Below, piece after piece: positions 25,687 to 35,025 of a DNA stretch of 64,000 bases. The position numbers were made by a program, and so were the translations under genes. The notes under the pieces are model-generated. The model did not search any database and had not been told where the DNA came from. It saw nothing but the letters and a program-made list of their open reading frames with translations. Within the stretch, counting starts at the first letter, position 1. Each line of letters starts with the position of its first letter. Location: assembly GCF_039851965.1 (NCBI RefSeq), contig NZ_CP156674.1:3286001-3350000 (forward strand), written 5' to 3'. The stretch comes from Pseudalkalibacillus hwajinpoensis (GTDB lineage: Bacteria > Bacillota > Bacilli > Bacillales > Guptibacillaceae).

Positions 25687-26214
25687 TTAGCCAAAGAGTA
25701 GTAATGCCAGAATGCCACTTCCGCCGCCGAGTAAAATTCCTGCAAGTACATCCGATGGGTAGTGATGGCCAAGATAAATACGTGACATCCCAACAAGACA
25801 GGCAAGTGTCGCTAGCGGCAGGGAAAGAGAGGGAACATGTAAAATAAAAGGTGTGAGAACAGAAAATGAAGCAGTCGTATGGCCGGATGGAAAGGAATGA
25901 TCTTTAAGGGGATAAACAAGCATCTTCGTATCAGGCATTGCAAGATAGGGACGATGTCTCGGATAGTGCTTTTTAATTAAATGAACAGGCATATGGCTCA
26001 AAGCCAGAGCAAAAGCACTCTGAATCGCCCAGTATTTATAAGGATAAGGCAATAAAAGGCATAATAGCAACGTACTAATAATCGTCGCCCGCGCGCCACC
26101 AACATGCGTTACTAGCCCGAAAAAAGAAGTAAGATACCTGGAATGACACTTCATATTCACAAATCGAAAAACCGTACACTCCCTCTCATAAAGCCACCCA
26201 ACTACTTTGCTCAA
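25687..26214 (-). CDS. PAP2-superfamily membrane phosphatase
   Basis: A 175-aa membrane protein with KKHYPRHRP, FPSGHTTASF and SRIYLGHHYPSDVLAG, the three PAP2 motifs. Start TTG 26214 with AAGGGGG 7 nt upstream. It precedes the glycosyltransferase in a two-gene unit. It differs clearly from the PAP2 gene at 19335, so the two are not a recent duplication. Likely lipid-phosphate phosphatase; substrate unknown. Confidence 0.88.
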   Translation of the reverse strand: MSKVVGWLYERECTVFRFVNMKCHSRYLTSFFGLVTHVGGARATIISTLLLCLLLPYPYKYWAIQSAFALALSHMPVHLIKKHYPRHRPYLAMPDTKMLVYPLKDHSFPSGHTTASFSVLTPFILHVPSLSLPLATLACLVGMSRIYLGHHYPSDVLAGILLGGGSGILALLLFG

Positions 26215-26301
26215 AAATAAACCCCCTTCAACCTATGCGTTACTTCTATCTTATAGGAGAAATTTAGTGGTACTATTAAAGAAATCTTAAAGAATTGTTA
26301 A

Positions 26302-26382
26302 GAAAAGCGGAGCCGAGCGTATAGAAACGGAGGTATTGGAACTCTTGAATTGGAACACGATTTTTGTGTAGCTCTATTCAAA
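26302..26382 (-). repeat. dispersed intergenic repeat, minus-strand copy
   Basis: The reverse complement of 26302-26342 is the same tail module as at 21790 and 37675. Its hairpin (TTGAAT/ATTCAA and ACAC/GTGT around a 7-nt loop at 26359-26365) is degenerate but has the same layout. Confidence 0.7.
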
Positions 26383-26404
26383 CTAACTCCCAACCCACAC
26401 GTAC

Positions 26405-26431
26405 AAAAAAAGACCAGGACATTTTCCTGAT
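26405..26431 (-). terminator. intrinsic terminator after the 72-aa membrane gene
   Basis: GATCAGGA and TCCTGGTC (one wobble) followed by a T-run on the minus strand. Confidence 0.8.
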
Positions 26432-26439
26432 CCTTCTCA

Positions 26440-26658
26440 CTAAACTAATGTGAAATAAATAACGTATCCAATCGCAAGAGCAGCCGCAATAATATAGATG
26501 AGGAAAATCGGGTTGCTGAAGAAAGATGATTTCACTCGGGCATTTCCTTGATTATCGTACTCGCCTTTTTGATTTTGGCCAAGTCGATACGTCATATACG
26601 CCCCAATAAGAAGCGTGATGACGACCAGCACGATCAAAACGATGGTCAATTTGTACAT
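26440..26658 (-). CDS. small two-helix membrane protein, 72 aa
   Basis: Starts MYKLTIVLIVLVVITLLIGA (helix 1), then a hydrophilic segment rich in Q, N and K, and a second helix FLIYIIAAALAIGYVIYF. ATG 26658 (AGGTGG 5 nt upstream) is preferred to GTG 26667. No family was recognised. Monocistronic, between the PAP2-glycosyltransferase unit and ytoA. Confidence 0.7.
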   Translation of the reverse strand: MYKLTIVLIVLVVITLLIGAYMTYRLGQNQKGEYDNQGNARVKSSFFSNPIFLIYIIAAALAIGYVIYFTLV

Positions 26659-26728
26659 AGAAGCCACCTCTATCCATTAGGATTGTATTGCTAACTTTCC
26701 TCAATCCTTTAGGAAATATGCGTTGTTG

Positions 26729-27244
26729 CTAGAGAGGTTTATGATCTTTATAGAAAGCGGCTTTCTCGACATACTCACGTCTAATTCGATTCATATCAAG
26801 TATATCTTCTTCTGTTAAATCTCTAACAACCTTTGCAGGTCTTCCGAATGCGAGGGAATTCGGAGGGATTTTCTTTCCAGGAGGCACAAGACTCCCTGCT
26901 CCAACAAAAGCTCCCTCTCCAATTTCAGCACCATCCAGGACAATCGTGCCCATTCCAATTAATGCATTTTTACGAATAATACTACTGTGAAGTATGACTT
27001 GATGTCCAATTGTGACGCCGTCCTCGAGAATAAGTTTCTTATTGGGACTTTGATGGAGTACACAATTGTCCTGAATATTTACTCGTGAACCAATCTCAGT
27101 TGGTGACACATCACCACGAATGGTTGTGTTAAACCAGATGCTGCTATGTGCACCAATTGTCACATCACCTGTAATGGTAGTATAATCCGCAATATAGACT
27201 GTTTCATGGATGTTCGGTTTTTTATCACGGTAAGCATAAATCAT
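26729..27244 (-). CDS. ytoA: gamma-carbonic-anhydrase-like protein YtoA
   Basis: A 171-aa left-handed beta-helix protein with hexapeptide repeats (VTIGAHSSIW, NTTIRGDVSPTEIG, GHQVILHSSII, ALIGMGTIVLDGA). The histidines of GHQVILH are at the metal position of gamma-class carbonic anhydrases. Divergent from ytpA as in B. subtilis. Activity is not demonstrated for YtoA as far as I know. Confidence 0.9.
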   Translation of the reverse strand: MIYAYRDKKPNIHETVYIADYTTITGDVTIGAHSSIWFNTTIRGDVSPTEIGSRVNIQDNCVLHQSPNKKLILEDGVTIGHQVILHSSIIRKNALIGMGTIVLDGAEIGEGAFVGAGSLVPPGKKIPPNSLAFGRPAKVVRDLTEEDILDMNRIRREYVEKAAFYKDHKPL

Positions 27245-27334
27245 TCTAATCCCAACTTTCTTTCATAATAGATGAAATCCTTTTCAAAAGTAGTGTATCA
27301 AATTGTTCGAACCTACATAAGGGGGCTTATTAAC

Positions 27335-28153
27335 ATGAGGATTAAAGAAGCAGAGTATGCAAAAGCAGTGATCGTTTTAGTGCACGGAGCTAACGAGCAT
27401 CATCGGCGTTATGATTGGCTCGTTTCAAAATGGATTGAATCGGGCTATCATGTTGTACTTGGGGACTTACCAGGACAAGGAGAAAGTACTCGTAGAAGAG
27501 GGCATATTGATTCATTTGATCAATATATTGAAACGATTGAAAAATGGATAAATCGAGCTCATGAGTTTCATTTACCTGTTTTTTTACTTGGTCACAGTAT
27601 GGGGGGCCTTGCATCAATTCGTACAATAATGGAAAAACGACTTTTGCTTACTGGTGTGATTCTTTCTTCACCATGTGTAGGTCTTGTGAATCCTCCTAAT
27701 AAAGGAGTAGACATCCTTTCAAAAGTGTTAAATCCGATCGTTCCGTCGCTCAGATTAAATTCGAAACTTCAACCGAATATTGGGACTCGAAACAAAGAAT
27801 TTCATGCGCGTGACCAGGATGATCCTCTAATGATCCAAAAAGTTTCGGTAAGGTGGTATCGTGAACTTTTAAAGGCGATTAAAATCGCTAGTGAAGGAGC
27901 AAGGACTTTTCCAAACCAGCCTCTCCTCGTGGTGCAGGGTGGTGATGACCGCATTGTTGATAAACAATCAGTTGTATCGTGGTTTAATCGAATACCATTA
28001 ACAGATAAGGCTTATAGCGAGTGGGATGGTTTATACCATGAAGTATTTAATGAGCCGGAGCGTGATGCGGTTTTTAAAACGGCCAGATCGTTTGTAGAAT
28101 TAAAACTTGAGATGTTAACTTACAAAGAAACGATCATGACGGCAAATAAATGA
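27335..28153 (+). CDS. ytpA: monoacylglycerol lipase-like phospholipase YtpA
   Basis: A 272-aa alpha/beta hydrolase: VLVHGANEHHRRYDWL, GDLPGQGES, nucleophile elbow GHSMGG, and the late Asp and His (GGDDRIVD, DGLYHEVFNE). B. subtilis YtpA forms the lysophospholipid antibiotic bacilysocin. ATG 27335 follows AAGGGGG by 9 nt; an upstream in-frame ATG at 27272 lacks a ribosome site. It is 17 nt upstream of ytpB, so both are co-transcribed. Confidence 0.9.
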   Translation: MRIKEAEYAKAVIVLVHGANEHHRRYDWLVSKWIESGYHVVLGDLPGQGESTRRRGHIDSFDQYIETIEKWINRAHEFHLPVFLLGHSMGGLASIRTIMEKRLLLTGVILSSPCVGLVNPPNKGVDILSKVLNPIVPSLRLNSKLQPNIGTRNKEFHARDQDDPLMIQKVSVRWYRELLKAIKIASEGARTFPNQPLLVVQGGDDRIVDKQSVVSWFNRIPLTDKAYSEWDGLYHEVFNEPERDAVFKTARSFVELKLEMLTYKETIMTANK

Positions 28154-28170
28154 TATGGGAGTGAAATTGT

Positions 28171-29241
28171 TTGAAAGTACCAAATCATCCCTGGACATTA
28201 ATGTATAGTATTTACAGGCGTGTATTACCCAGGGTACATCAAGAGCTTGAACATTGGAAGAAGCGTGCTGAAGCAATCCCAGATCCAGAACTAAGAAAAC
28301 AGGCAGTCGATAGTATCGAATCTAAAACATTCCATTGTGAAGGCGGAGCCATTTATGGTCTTCTTGCAGGAGGCAAGATTGATAAGTCGATTGCATTTAT
28401 AGCCGCCTATCAAACGATTAGCGATTACCTGGATAATTTATGCGATCGAAGTACCTCACTGGATCCAGCGGACTTTAGTGCTTTGCATGAATCGATGAAT
28501 CAGGCTCTATCACCTGAAATCGAAGCTTCAAACGATTATTACCGGTTTAGAGAAGAACAGAACGATGGAGGCTACCTCCTATCCCTAGTACAAACATGTC
28601 AGAGCGTCATTCGTGAATTGCCGAACAAGGAAGAAGTCCAACCGGCTCTTCTTGAACTCTGTCATTACTATTGTGACCTTCAAGTACATAAGCATGTTAC
28701 GGAGGAAGATCGTGTTCCAAGACTGCAGGGATGGTTTGAACAACATAGACAGCAGCTCCCAGATATGACGTGGAATGAATTCTCCGCATGTGCAGGTTCA
28801 ACTCTTGGCATATTCTGTCTTGTTTCCTATTCACTTGGTAACAAGATCCCAGAAGGTGGCACAGAAGTCATCAAAGAAGGTTACTTTCCATGGGTGCAGG
28901 GTCTTCATATTATGCTTGATTATTTCATTGATCAGGAGGAAGACAGGGCTGGCGGTGATTTGAATTTCTGTTTTTATTACAGAGACAATGATGAGCTTGC
29001 TGAGCGAGTTGCTCACTTTATTAAGGAAGCTGATAAAAGTGTTGAAGGGCTTCCTCACTCGTCATTCCATCGCCTGATTAACAGAGGGTTACTCGGTATT
29101 TATCTTGCTGACAGAAAAGTAATGGCACAAAAAGACGTCCGTATATTAGCGAGGGAAATTATTCGGAATGGTGGGCGATCAAGCATTTTTTTCTATTTTA
29201 ATGGCTGGGTGTACAGAAGACTTCATAAAGCTTCTCAGTAA
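28171..29241 (+). CDS. ytpB: tetraprenyl-beta-curcumene synthase YtpB
   Basis: A 356-aa DUF2600 protein, the large type-I terpene synthase that makes C35 tetraprenyl-beta-curcumene in Bacillus, a precursor of sesquarterpenes. Acidic clusters ISDYLDNLCDRS and DYFIDQEED are at the expected metal-binding positions, as is the C-terminal GGRSSIFFYFNGWVYRRLH. Start TTG 28171. The prenyl-diphosphate donor and the cyclase (SqhC) are not in this window. Confidence 0.92.
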   Translation: MKVPNHPWTLMYSIYRRVLPRVHQELEHWKKRAEAIPDPELRKQAVDSIESKTFHCEGGAIYGLLAGGKIDKSIAFIAAYQTISDYLDNLCDRSTSLDPADFSALHESMNQALSPEIEASNDYYRFREEQNDGGYLLSLVQTCQSVIRELPNKEEVQPALLELCHYYCDLQVHKHVTEEDRVPRLQGWFEQHRQQLPDMTWNEFSACAGSTLGIFCLVSYSLGNKIPEGGTEVIKEGYFPWVQGLHIMLDYFIDQEEDRAGGDLNFCFYYRDNDELAERVAHFIKEADKSVEGLPHSSFHRLINRGLLGIYLADRKVMAQKDVRILAREIIRNGGRSSIFFYFNGWVYRRLHKASQ

Positions 29242-29307
29242 TATTGGTATAAAATACGCTGTTTCGTGAGAAAAGAAGCCTATAGGATTGTGAAAGGGGT
29301 TCTTTAC

Positions 29308-29610
29308 ATGAAGAAGCGTTATTACGTAGAAGTGAGCTCAGGAGAAATTTTGGAAGATCAGGGGGCATCAGGCTATCATTTTGAAATTGATGCGGATGAG
29401 GAAGATGTATTCAAACTGAGTGAACTGTTTGATCTTGCTGATAAAGATAGTCGTCTTTCGCTCTATCGCTCTCATGTGCCGGCCATGAGCTATCACGAAG
29501 ATAAAAATAATGACGACTATGATGATCATTTGAAGCAAATTTATACACTTATTCACAAGCTCGGCTCAGAGAAAACGAAAGAACATATTGAGTCGATGAA
29601 AATTTTATGA
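29308..29610 (+). CDS. hypothetical protein, paralogue of 12525-12863, 100 aa
   Basis: ATG 29308 follows GAAAGGGG by 8 nt; an upstream in-frame codon at 29266 has no ribosome site. The acidic soluble protein begins MKKRYYVEVSSGEILED and ends in LIHKLGSEKTKEHIESMKIL, matching the 112-aa protein at 12525 along its whole length. No domain name is known to me. It follows ytpB by 66 nt. Confidence 0.8.
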   Translation: MKKRYYVEVSSGEILEDQGASGYHFEIDADEEDVFKLSELFDLADKDSRLSLYRSHVPAMSYHEDKNNDDYDDHLKQIYTLIHKLGSEKTKEHIESMKIL

Positions 29611-29615
29611 AACGG

Positions 29616-29648
29616 AAGGCCGGTGCGAGTACACCGGCCTTATTTTTT
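29616..29648. terminator. terminator between the 100-aa gene and ytqB
   Basis: AAGGCCGGTG and CACCGGCCTT around a 6-nt loop, then TATTTTTT. The T-run coincides with the ytqB stop codon. Confidence 0.9.
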
Positions 29649-30212
29649 ACTAATGGCAAGAATATAGGGTGGCTCATTCACCTGATTGATGAATTGATAT
29701 TTTAGTACCTGGTAATGCGATTGATTCAGTTGTGAAGTAAACTCTGTTACCAATTTACTTTCAATTTTTCCTTCAGGATGACCTGGATAGACGACTAGAA
29801 TAAGTAGTCCATCCGAGCGTAGCAGGTCAAGTATCCTTGTAACTGCTTGAAGCGTTTCCCCCGGGTTTGTCACAATCGATTTATCTCCACCTGGAAGATA
29901 ACCAAGGTTAAAAATCGCCGCGGCTACTTTCCCTTTTTCATCAGTGTCCATCACATCATTTATAGTAGCGTGGCTTCTATGGAACAATGTGACCTGAGCC
30001 GTTTGACCGGCTTCTTCAAGCCGTTTGTGAGTTGACTCTAGAGCTTCTTTCTGAATATCAAACCCATATACTTTCCCCGTTTCTGAAACGGATTCAGCGA
30101 GATAAAGGGTATCGTGTCCATTACCACAAGTTCCATCAATAGCAATGTCACCTTTCGTGAGCACGGCATCCAGTAGTGTTCTTGTAAAAGGTAATATGCG
30201 TTGAAGCGTCAT
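29640..30212 (-). CDS. ytqB: class I SAM-dependent methyltransferase YtqB
   Basis: A 190-aa Rossmann-fold methyltransferase: IDGTCGNGHDTLYLAE (SAM loop), GFDIQKEAL (acidic end of strand 2) and FNLGYLPGGDK. The family is the putative rRNA methylase YtqB, with RNA as likely substrate. ATG 30212 overlaps the ytqA stop in an ATGA, so it is translated with ytqA, as in B. subtilis. Confidence 0.9.
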   Translation of the reverse strand: MTLQRILPFTRTLLDAVLTKGDIAIDGTCGNGHDTLYLAESVSETGKVYGFDIQKEALESTHKRLEEAGQTAQVTLFHRSHATINDVMDTDEKGKVAAAIFNLGYLPGGDKSIVTNPGETLQAVTRILDLLRSDGLLILVVYPGHPEGKIESKLVTEFTSQLNQSHYQVLKYQFINQVNEPPYILAISKK

Positions 30213-31183
30213 GTTGTTTTGATCCTTTCTTTCGTGAAAAATTTACCCTGCCAGCTGTTTCGACTAATGAGCTCATCCTGTATTGCATTCAATACGCTGA
30301 ATTTATTCATACTCCACATTGGCCCAATTAATAAATCAGGGGGCCCATCACCCGTTATCCGGTGAATCACCATGTCTTGTGGTAGTACTTCCAGTTGATC
30401 AACAACTAGATTAACGTAGGTTTCTTGGTCTAGGAAGTCGAGCATTCCTTTTTCATATTGTTTAACCATAGCTGTGTTCTTAAGAAGATGAAGAAGGTGA
30501 ATCTTGATACCTTGAACATCTAACTGAGCAACTGTACTGGCAGTTTCCATCATCATCTCTGTTGTTTCCCCAGGTAGACCGTTAATAATATGGGAGACAA
30601 CATTAATGTTATGTTTTCGGAGTTTTTCCACACCTTCTATATAACACTTAAAGTCATGGGCGCGGTTAATTAAGTCGCCAGTCTGATCATGAACGGTTTG
30701 TAAGCCGAGTTCAACCATGAGAAACGTTTGCTCGTTAAGCTCGGCAAGGTAGTTTATCACATCATCTGGTAAGCAATCAGGTCTTGTTGCGATTGAAAGA
30801 CCGACAACATCGTCCTGCTTTAGAATTACTTCGAATTTTTCCCGTAGTTCCTCAACAGGGGCGTATGTATTTGTATAGGCTTGAAAATAACCCAGGTATT
30901 TAGCGCCTTTCCATTTCCGTTCATTCGTTCTGTTTTTAATAGCATGAAACTGAGTGACAAGATCATCCCGTCGATCACCAGCAAAATCGCCAGATCCACT
31001 AACGCTGCAAAATGTACAGCCGCCGTGAGCCACTTTTCCATCCCTGTTGGGGCAATCAAAGCCCCCGTCCAAGGAAACTTTCATTACTTTATGACCAAAT
31101 TTCGTGCGTAAGTAATTGTTAAAGGTATAGTAACGTTTTTCTGAAGCGAAATGAGTGGGGATGTCATTTCTTTGTCTGTCCAT
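30209..31183 (-). CDS. ytqA: radical SAM protein YtqA (TIGR01212 family)
   Basis: A 324-aa radical SAM enzyme. The cluster motif is FDCPNRDGKVAHGGCTFCS, with three cysteines spaced C-X11-C-X2-C. It is followed by YFQAYTNTYAP, TRPDCLPDD and MVELGLQT, all typical of the YhcC/YtqA family of unknown but likely tRNA- or sulfur-related function. ATG 31183 is chosen since AGGAG lies 7 nt upstream; a long N-terminal extension in the same frame has no support. Coupled to ytqB. Confidence 0.9.
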   Translation of the reverse strand: MDRQRNDIPTHFASEKRYYTFNNYLRTKFGHKVMKVSLDGGFDCPNRDGKVAHGGCTFCSVSGSGDFAGDRRDDLVTQFHAIKNRTNERKWKGAKYLGYFQAYTNTYAPVEELREKFEVILKQDDVVGLSIATRPDCLPDDVINYLAELNEQTFLMVELGLQTVHDQTGDLINRAHDFKCYIEGVEKLRKHNINVVSHIINGLPGETTEMMMETASTVAQLDVQGIKIHLLHLLKNTAMVKQYEKGMLDFLDQETYVNLVVDQLEVLPQDMVIHRITGDGPPDLLIGPMWSMNKFSVLNAIQDELISRNSWQGKFFTKERIKTT

Positions 31184-31332
31184 TTGGACTCCTCTCCTGG
31201 GACCCATTACCCGTGTAATAGTAGATAGAAAAAGTTTATCATGTCCAGTCTGATACGCCAAATGAGTGTAATTACGTTTGGGGATATATGGTGCGTGGTA
31301 CATATTACTATACTCAATTAAGAGGTGATCAC

Positions 31333-31545
31333 ATGGCAGATAATGAAAAGCGTCATAAAAAAGGGAAAACGAATAACCCCGAACAACTTCCAGATAAAGA
31401 AGAAAATCAGCTTGATCAGGATGAAACAGAAATGAATGTCGATGCGATTCCGCTTGAAGATTTGAAAGAGGAACAACAAGAAGAGAAAGACAAACCACAT
31501 TCAAAAGACAAATCAGCAAGTCAGAAGAAGCATAGAGAGGGATAA
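31333..31545 (+). CDS. small highly charged protein, 70 aa
   Basis: Begins MADNEKRHKKGKTNNPEQLP and is almost entirely Glu, Asp, Lys and Gln, with a central VDAIPLEDL and a lysine-rich tail; probably intrinsically disordered. ATG 31333 has AGAGGTGA 4-5 nt upstream, and a strong terminator follows. No family was recognised. Confidence 0.65.
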   Translation: MADNEKRHKKGKTNNPEQLPDKEENQLDQDETEMNVDAIPLEDLKEEQQEEKDKPHSKDKSASQKKHREG

Positions 31546-31573
31546 CGCACTGATAATGGTGCGTTATTTTTTT
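31543..31573 (+). terminator. intrinsic terminator
   Basis: TAACGCAC and GTGCGTTA around an 8-nt loop, then seven T. Confidence 0.88.
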
Positions 31574-31681
31574 ACTTATAAGCTATAGGTTAGCTACTGT
31601 TATCAAAATCATTAACCTCAAGGGGAAGTGCTTTCTTTAGATGTATAAAAAACAAAAACATCGTCTATTCTGATAATGTTC

Positions 31682-31710
31682 TTGACAATCTTCACAAGTC
31701 TTCATACAAT
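31682..31710 (+). promoter_or_regulatory. sigma-A promoter for leuS
   Basis: TTGACA (31682-31687), a 17-nt spacer and TACAAT (31705-31710), upstream of the T-box. Confidence 0.8.
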
Positions 31711-31739
31711 ACAAATTATATACTTAACTAACGAAACTA

Positions 31740-31997
31740 AAGATTATGATAAGGAATAGTAATAAAGATTCTATTACTAGAGAGTTAACGCCTGGTGAAA
31801 GTTAACATAGAACTTTATGAACTCGCCTTTGAATCGGAAACCTGAATGGAGTAAGGTAACCCGTATGCCTGCGTTAAAGGTCTGAAGTGAGTGCTGTTTC
31901 TAGCACTAAGCCGGGTGGTACCGCGGGTGATTGTGAACATCAGATTCTCAACCTCTCGTCCCTGTTGATGAACAACGGGGATGGGAGGTTTTTCTAT
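31740..31997 (+). ncRNA. leucine T-box leader
   Basis: The leader has AGAGAG, GGTGAAAG, a specifier region GAACTCGCC with the leucine codon CTC at 31822-31824, and the T-box proper GGGTGGTACCGCGG (31913-31926). A terminator with arms around 31950-31965 and 31976-31992 ends in TTTTT. Uncharged tRNA-Leu stabilises the antiterminator and raises leuS expression. The 5' edge is approximate. Confidence 0.95.
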
Positions 31998-32029
31998 TTT
32001 TCTGTAAGGATTGGAAGGAGAGAGTGACA

Positions 32030-34444
32030 GTGGCATTTGATCACAAAACAATTGAGAAGAAGTGGCAACACTACTGGGAAACGAAGAAAACATTTAAGAC
32101 TGAAAATGATGCAAAAGGTGAGAAAGTATATATCCTTGATATGTTCCCTTACCCATCTGGAGCTGGGTTACATGTTGGACACCCAGAAGGATATACAGCA
32201 ACGGATATTTTATCTCGTATGAAGCGTATGCAGGGGTATAATGTACTTCACCCAATAGGATGGGATGCATTTGGCCTTCCGGCAGAGCAATATGCACTTG
32301 ATACAGGAAATAACCCGCGTGATTTTACGAAGAAGAACATTGATACATTTAGAAGACAAATTAAAGAGCTTGGCTTTTCTTATGATTGGGATCGAGAAGT
32401 CAATACAACGGATCCTCGTTATTATAAGTGGACACAATGGATTTTTACAAAGCTGTACGAAAAAGGTCTTGCATATGTTGATGAGGTAGCCGTGAATTGG
32501 TGTCCGGCGCTTGGTACGGTTCTTGCGAATGAAGAAGTTATTGATGGGAAAAGTGAGCGCGGCGGTCACCCGGTTGTGCGTAAACCAATGAAACAATGGG
32601 TTCTGAAGATTACGGAATATGCGGATCGCTTGCTAGAAGATCTAGAAGAACTTGATTGGTCAGATAGCATTAAAGAGATGCAGCGCAACTGGATTGGTAA
32701 ATCTGAAGGAGCAGAAGTTACGTTTAAGATCGTTGATCACGATGAAGCGATTGACGTCTTCACCACTCGTCCTGATACATTATTTGGTGCCACTTATATG
32801 GTGCTTGCCCCTGAACATCCGCTTGTTGATCAAATTGCGACAACTGATCAAGTAGCTAAAGTAGAAGCGTACCGATCAAAAGTTCAAACCAAATCTGATC
32901 TTGAGCGAACTGAGCTTTCCAAAGAGAAAACTGGTGAGTTCACAGGCGCCTATGCGATCAACCCAATTAATAATGAGAAGCTTCCAATCTGGATCGCTGA
33001 TTATGTCTTAATGAGCTACGGAACAGGTGCGATTATGGCGGTCCCTGCTCATGATGAGCGAGACTATGAATTCGCAACCACATTTGAACTACCAATTAAA
33101 GAGGTTGTAGATGGCGGAGATGTTTCACAAGAAGCCTATACTGAAGACGGTCTACATGTAAACTCCGACTTCTTAAACGGTCTTGAGAAGGAAGAAGCGA
33201 TCACAAAGAGCATTATATGGCTAGAGGAAAATGAAAAAGGAACTAAAAAAATCACGTATCGTTTGCGCGACTGGCTCTTTAGTCGTCAGCGTTACTGGGG
33301 CGAACCAATTCCAATTATTCACTGGGAGGATGGCACAATGAGTGCTGTTCCAAAAGAAGATCTCCCTGTCGTCCTTCCAGAAACGGATGAAATTAAACCT
33401 TCAGGAACAGGTGAATCACCGCTTGCGAATATTGAAGATTGGTTAAACGTTGTTGACCCTGAAACAGGTAAAAAAGGTCGTCGTGAAACGAACACTATGC
33501 CTCAATGGGCTGGAAGCTGCTGGTACTACTTACGTTATATCGATCCTGATAACGATGAAATGCTGGCAGATCCAAAGAAGCTTAATGATTGGCTTCCAGT
33601 TGATATGTACATTGGTGGCGCGGAGCATGCGGTTCTGCACTTGCTTTACGCACGTTTCTGGCATAAGGTTCTTTATGATATTGGAGTCGTTCCTACCAAG
33701 GAACCATTCCAGCGTCTTCGGAATCAGGGTATGATACTTGGCGAAAACAATGAGAAGATGAGTAAGTCTAAAGGAAACGTTGTTAACCCAGATGAAATTG
33801 TTGAAAGTCACGGTGCCGATACGCTACGCCTTTATGAAATGTTCATGGGACCTTTTGAAGGATCCATTGCATGGTCGAATAATGGACTTGATGGTGCACG
33901 TCGTTTCCTTGATCGGGTATGGCGTTTGTATGGTGAGGGTGATATTAAGAATTCCTCTATTACAGAAGCAGCCCCTACTGAGGAAATGGAACGCGTCTAC
34001 CATGAAACGGTTAAGAAAGTCACGGAAGATATGGAAGGTCTTCGTTTTAATACTGCTGTTTCACAAATGATGGTATTCGTGAATGAGGCATATAAGCAGG
34101 AAACTGTTTCAGTTAACTTGATGGAAGGGTTAGTCAAATTACTTTCGCCAATTGCGCCACACCTTGCAGAAGAACTATGGCAGGCACTTGGACATGAGGA
34201 AACTCTTGCATATGCTAACTGGCCAATGTTTGATGAAAGCAAGCTGACAGTGGATGAAGTTGAAATTGTTGTTCAAATCAATGGTAAGCTTCGCGCTAAA
34301 ATTTCGATCCCTGCTGAAGCATCACGTGACGAAATGCAGGAAATTGCACTAGAGCACGAGAAGATTAAAGACCAACTCGATGGTAAAACCCTTCGAAAAG
34401 TGATCGCTGTTCCAGGAAAGCTTGTTAACATCGTAGCAAACTAA
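32030..34444 (+). CDS. leuS: leucyl-tRNA synthetase
   Basis: An 804-aa class I synthetase with the HIGH-type PSGAGLHVGHPEGYTATD, the CP1 editing domain (TTRPDTLFGATY), and KMSKS as EKMSKSKGN. The start is GTG 32030, 9 nt after GGAAGGAG, giving MAFDHKTIEKKWQ, which matches the B. subtilis N-terminus; GTG 32024 is too close to the ribosome site. Controlled by the leucine T-box. Confidence 0.97.
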   Translation: MAFDHKTIEKKWQHYWETKKTFKTENDAKGEKVYILDMFPYPSGAGLHVGHPEGYTATDILSRMKRMQGYNVLHPIGWDAFGLPAEQYALDTGNNPRDFTKKNIDTFRRQIKELGFSYDWDREVNTTDPRYYKWTQWIFTKLYEKGLAYVDEVAVNWCPALGTVLANEEVIDGKSERGGHPVVRKPMKQWVLKITEYADRLLEDLEELDWSDSIKEMQRNWIGKSEGAEVTFKIVDHDEAIDVFTTRPDTLFGATYMVLAPEHPLVDQIATTDQVAKVEAYRSKVQTKSDLERTELSKEKTGEFTGAYAINPINNEKLPIWIADYVLMSYGTGAIMAVPAHDERDYEFATTFELPIKEVVDGGDVSQEAYTEDGLHVNSDFLNGLEKEEAITKSIIWLEENEKGTKKITYRLRDWLFSRQRYWGEPIPIIHWEDGTMSAVPKEDLPVVLPETDEIKPSGTGESPLANIEDWLNVVDPETGKKGRRETNTMPQWAGSCWYYLRYIDPDNDEMLADPKKLNDWLPVDMYIGGAEHAVLHLLYARFWHKVLYDIGVVPTKEPFQRLRNQGMILGENNEKMSKSKGNVVNPDEIVESHGADTLRLYEMFMGPFEGSIAWSNNGLDGARRFLDRVWRLYGEGDIKNSSITEAAPTEEMERVYHETVKKVTEDMEGLRFNTAVSQMMVFVNEAYKQETVSVNLMEGLVKLLSPIAPHLAEELWQALGHEETLAYANWPMFDESKLTVDEVEIVVQINGKLRAKISIPAEASRDEMQEIALEHEKIKDQLDGKTLRKVIAVPGKLVNIVAN

Positions 34445-34451
34445 TGTGGAG

Positions 34452-34480
34452 AACCCTCTTCTTTAAAGGAGAGGGTTTTT
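34452..34480 (+). terminator. intrinsic terminator after leuS
   Basis: AACCCTCT and AGAGGGTT around a 10-nt loop, then TTT. The next 200 nt contain no gene; a weak TTGTAT-N17-TACGAT promoter may serve ytwF. Confidence 0.85.
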
Positions 34481-34690
34481 ATAATAATAGCTTTATTAAT
34501 AGTCATTCGCGATATAGCCTTGAAAAATATTTAAGAAGTGAATAACCCAAATTAATTGGAAAGAATATAACTGTGGTGTGAAGGAAGCTAGAATTCTTGT
34601 ATTGCACTTACAAATCATGTACGATTGTTTTTGTTGAAGTGAATAGCGATGGAAAATCATATTCGATCTTAATGGAAGGGGAATGCTTTT

Positions 34691-34999
34691 ATGAGTAATG
34701 AAATTAAGACGATTACACCTGAAGAGGTACAACAACTTTTAAACAACGGAAAGAAAGTATCACTTATCGATGTTCGTGAGGATGAAGAAGTAGAAGAGGG
34801 AATGATCCCTGAAGCGAAACATATCCGCCTTGGCACTATTCCAGAACGAATGAATGAAATTAACAAAGATGAAGAGCACATTATGGTTTGCAGATCTGGA
34901 AGACGCAGTGAAAGTGCTTGTGAATATTTAAAAGAACATGGTTATGAAGTAAAGAACATGGTCGGTGGTATGATGAAATGGGAGGGAAACGTTAAGTAG
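34691..34999 (+). CDS. ytwF: rhodanese-like sulfurtransferase YtwF
   Basis: A 102-aa single rhodanese domain: SLIDVREDEEVEEGMIPEA (CH2A-type motif) and the active-site loop VCRSGRRS with catalytic Cys. It transfers sulfane sulfur to an unknown acceptor. GAAGGGG precedes ATG 34691. A second rhodanese-like gene follows 26 nt after its stop, so the pair is probably co-transcribed. Confidence 0.9.
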   Translation: MSNEIKTITPEEVQQLLNNGKKVSLIDVREDEEVEEGMIPEAKHIRLGTIPERMNEINKDEEHIMVCRSGRRSESACEYLKEHGYEVKNMVGGMMKWEGNVK

Positions 35000-35025
35000 C
35001 CCTGCTTATAAAGGAGAGAGATGAA

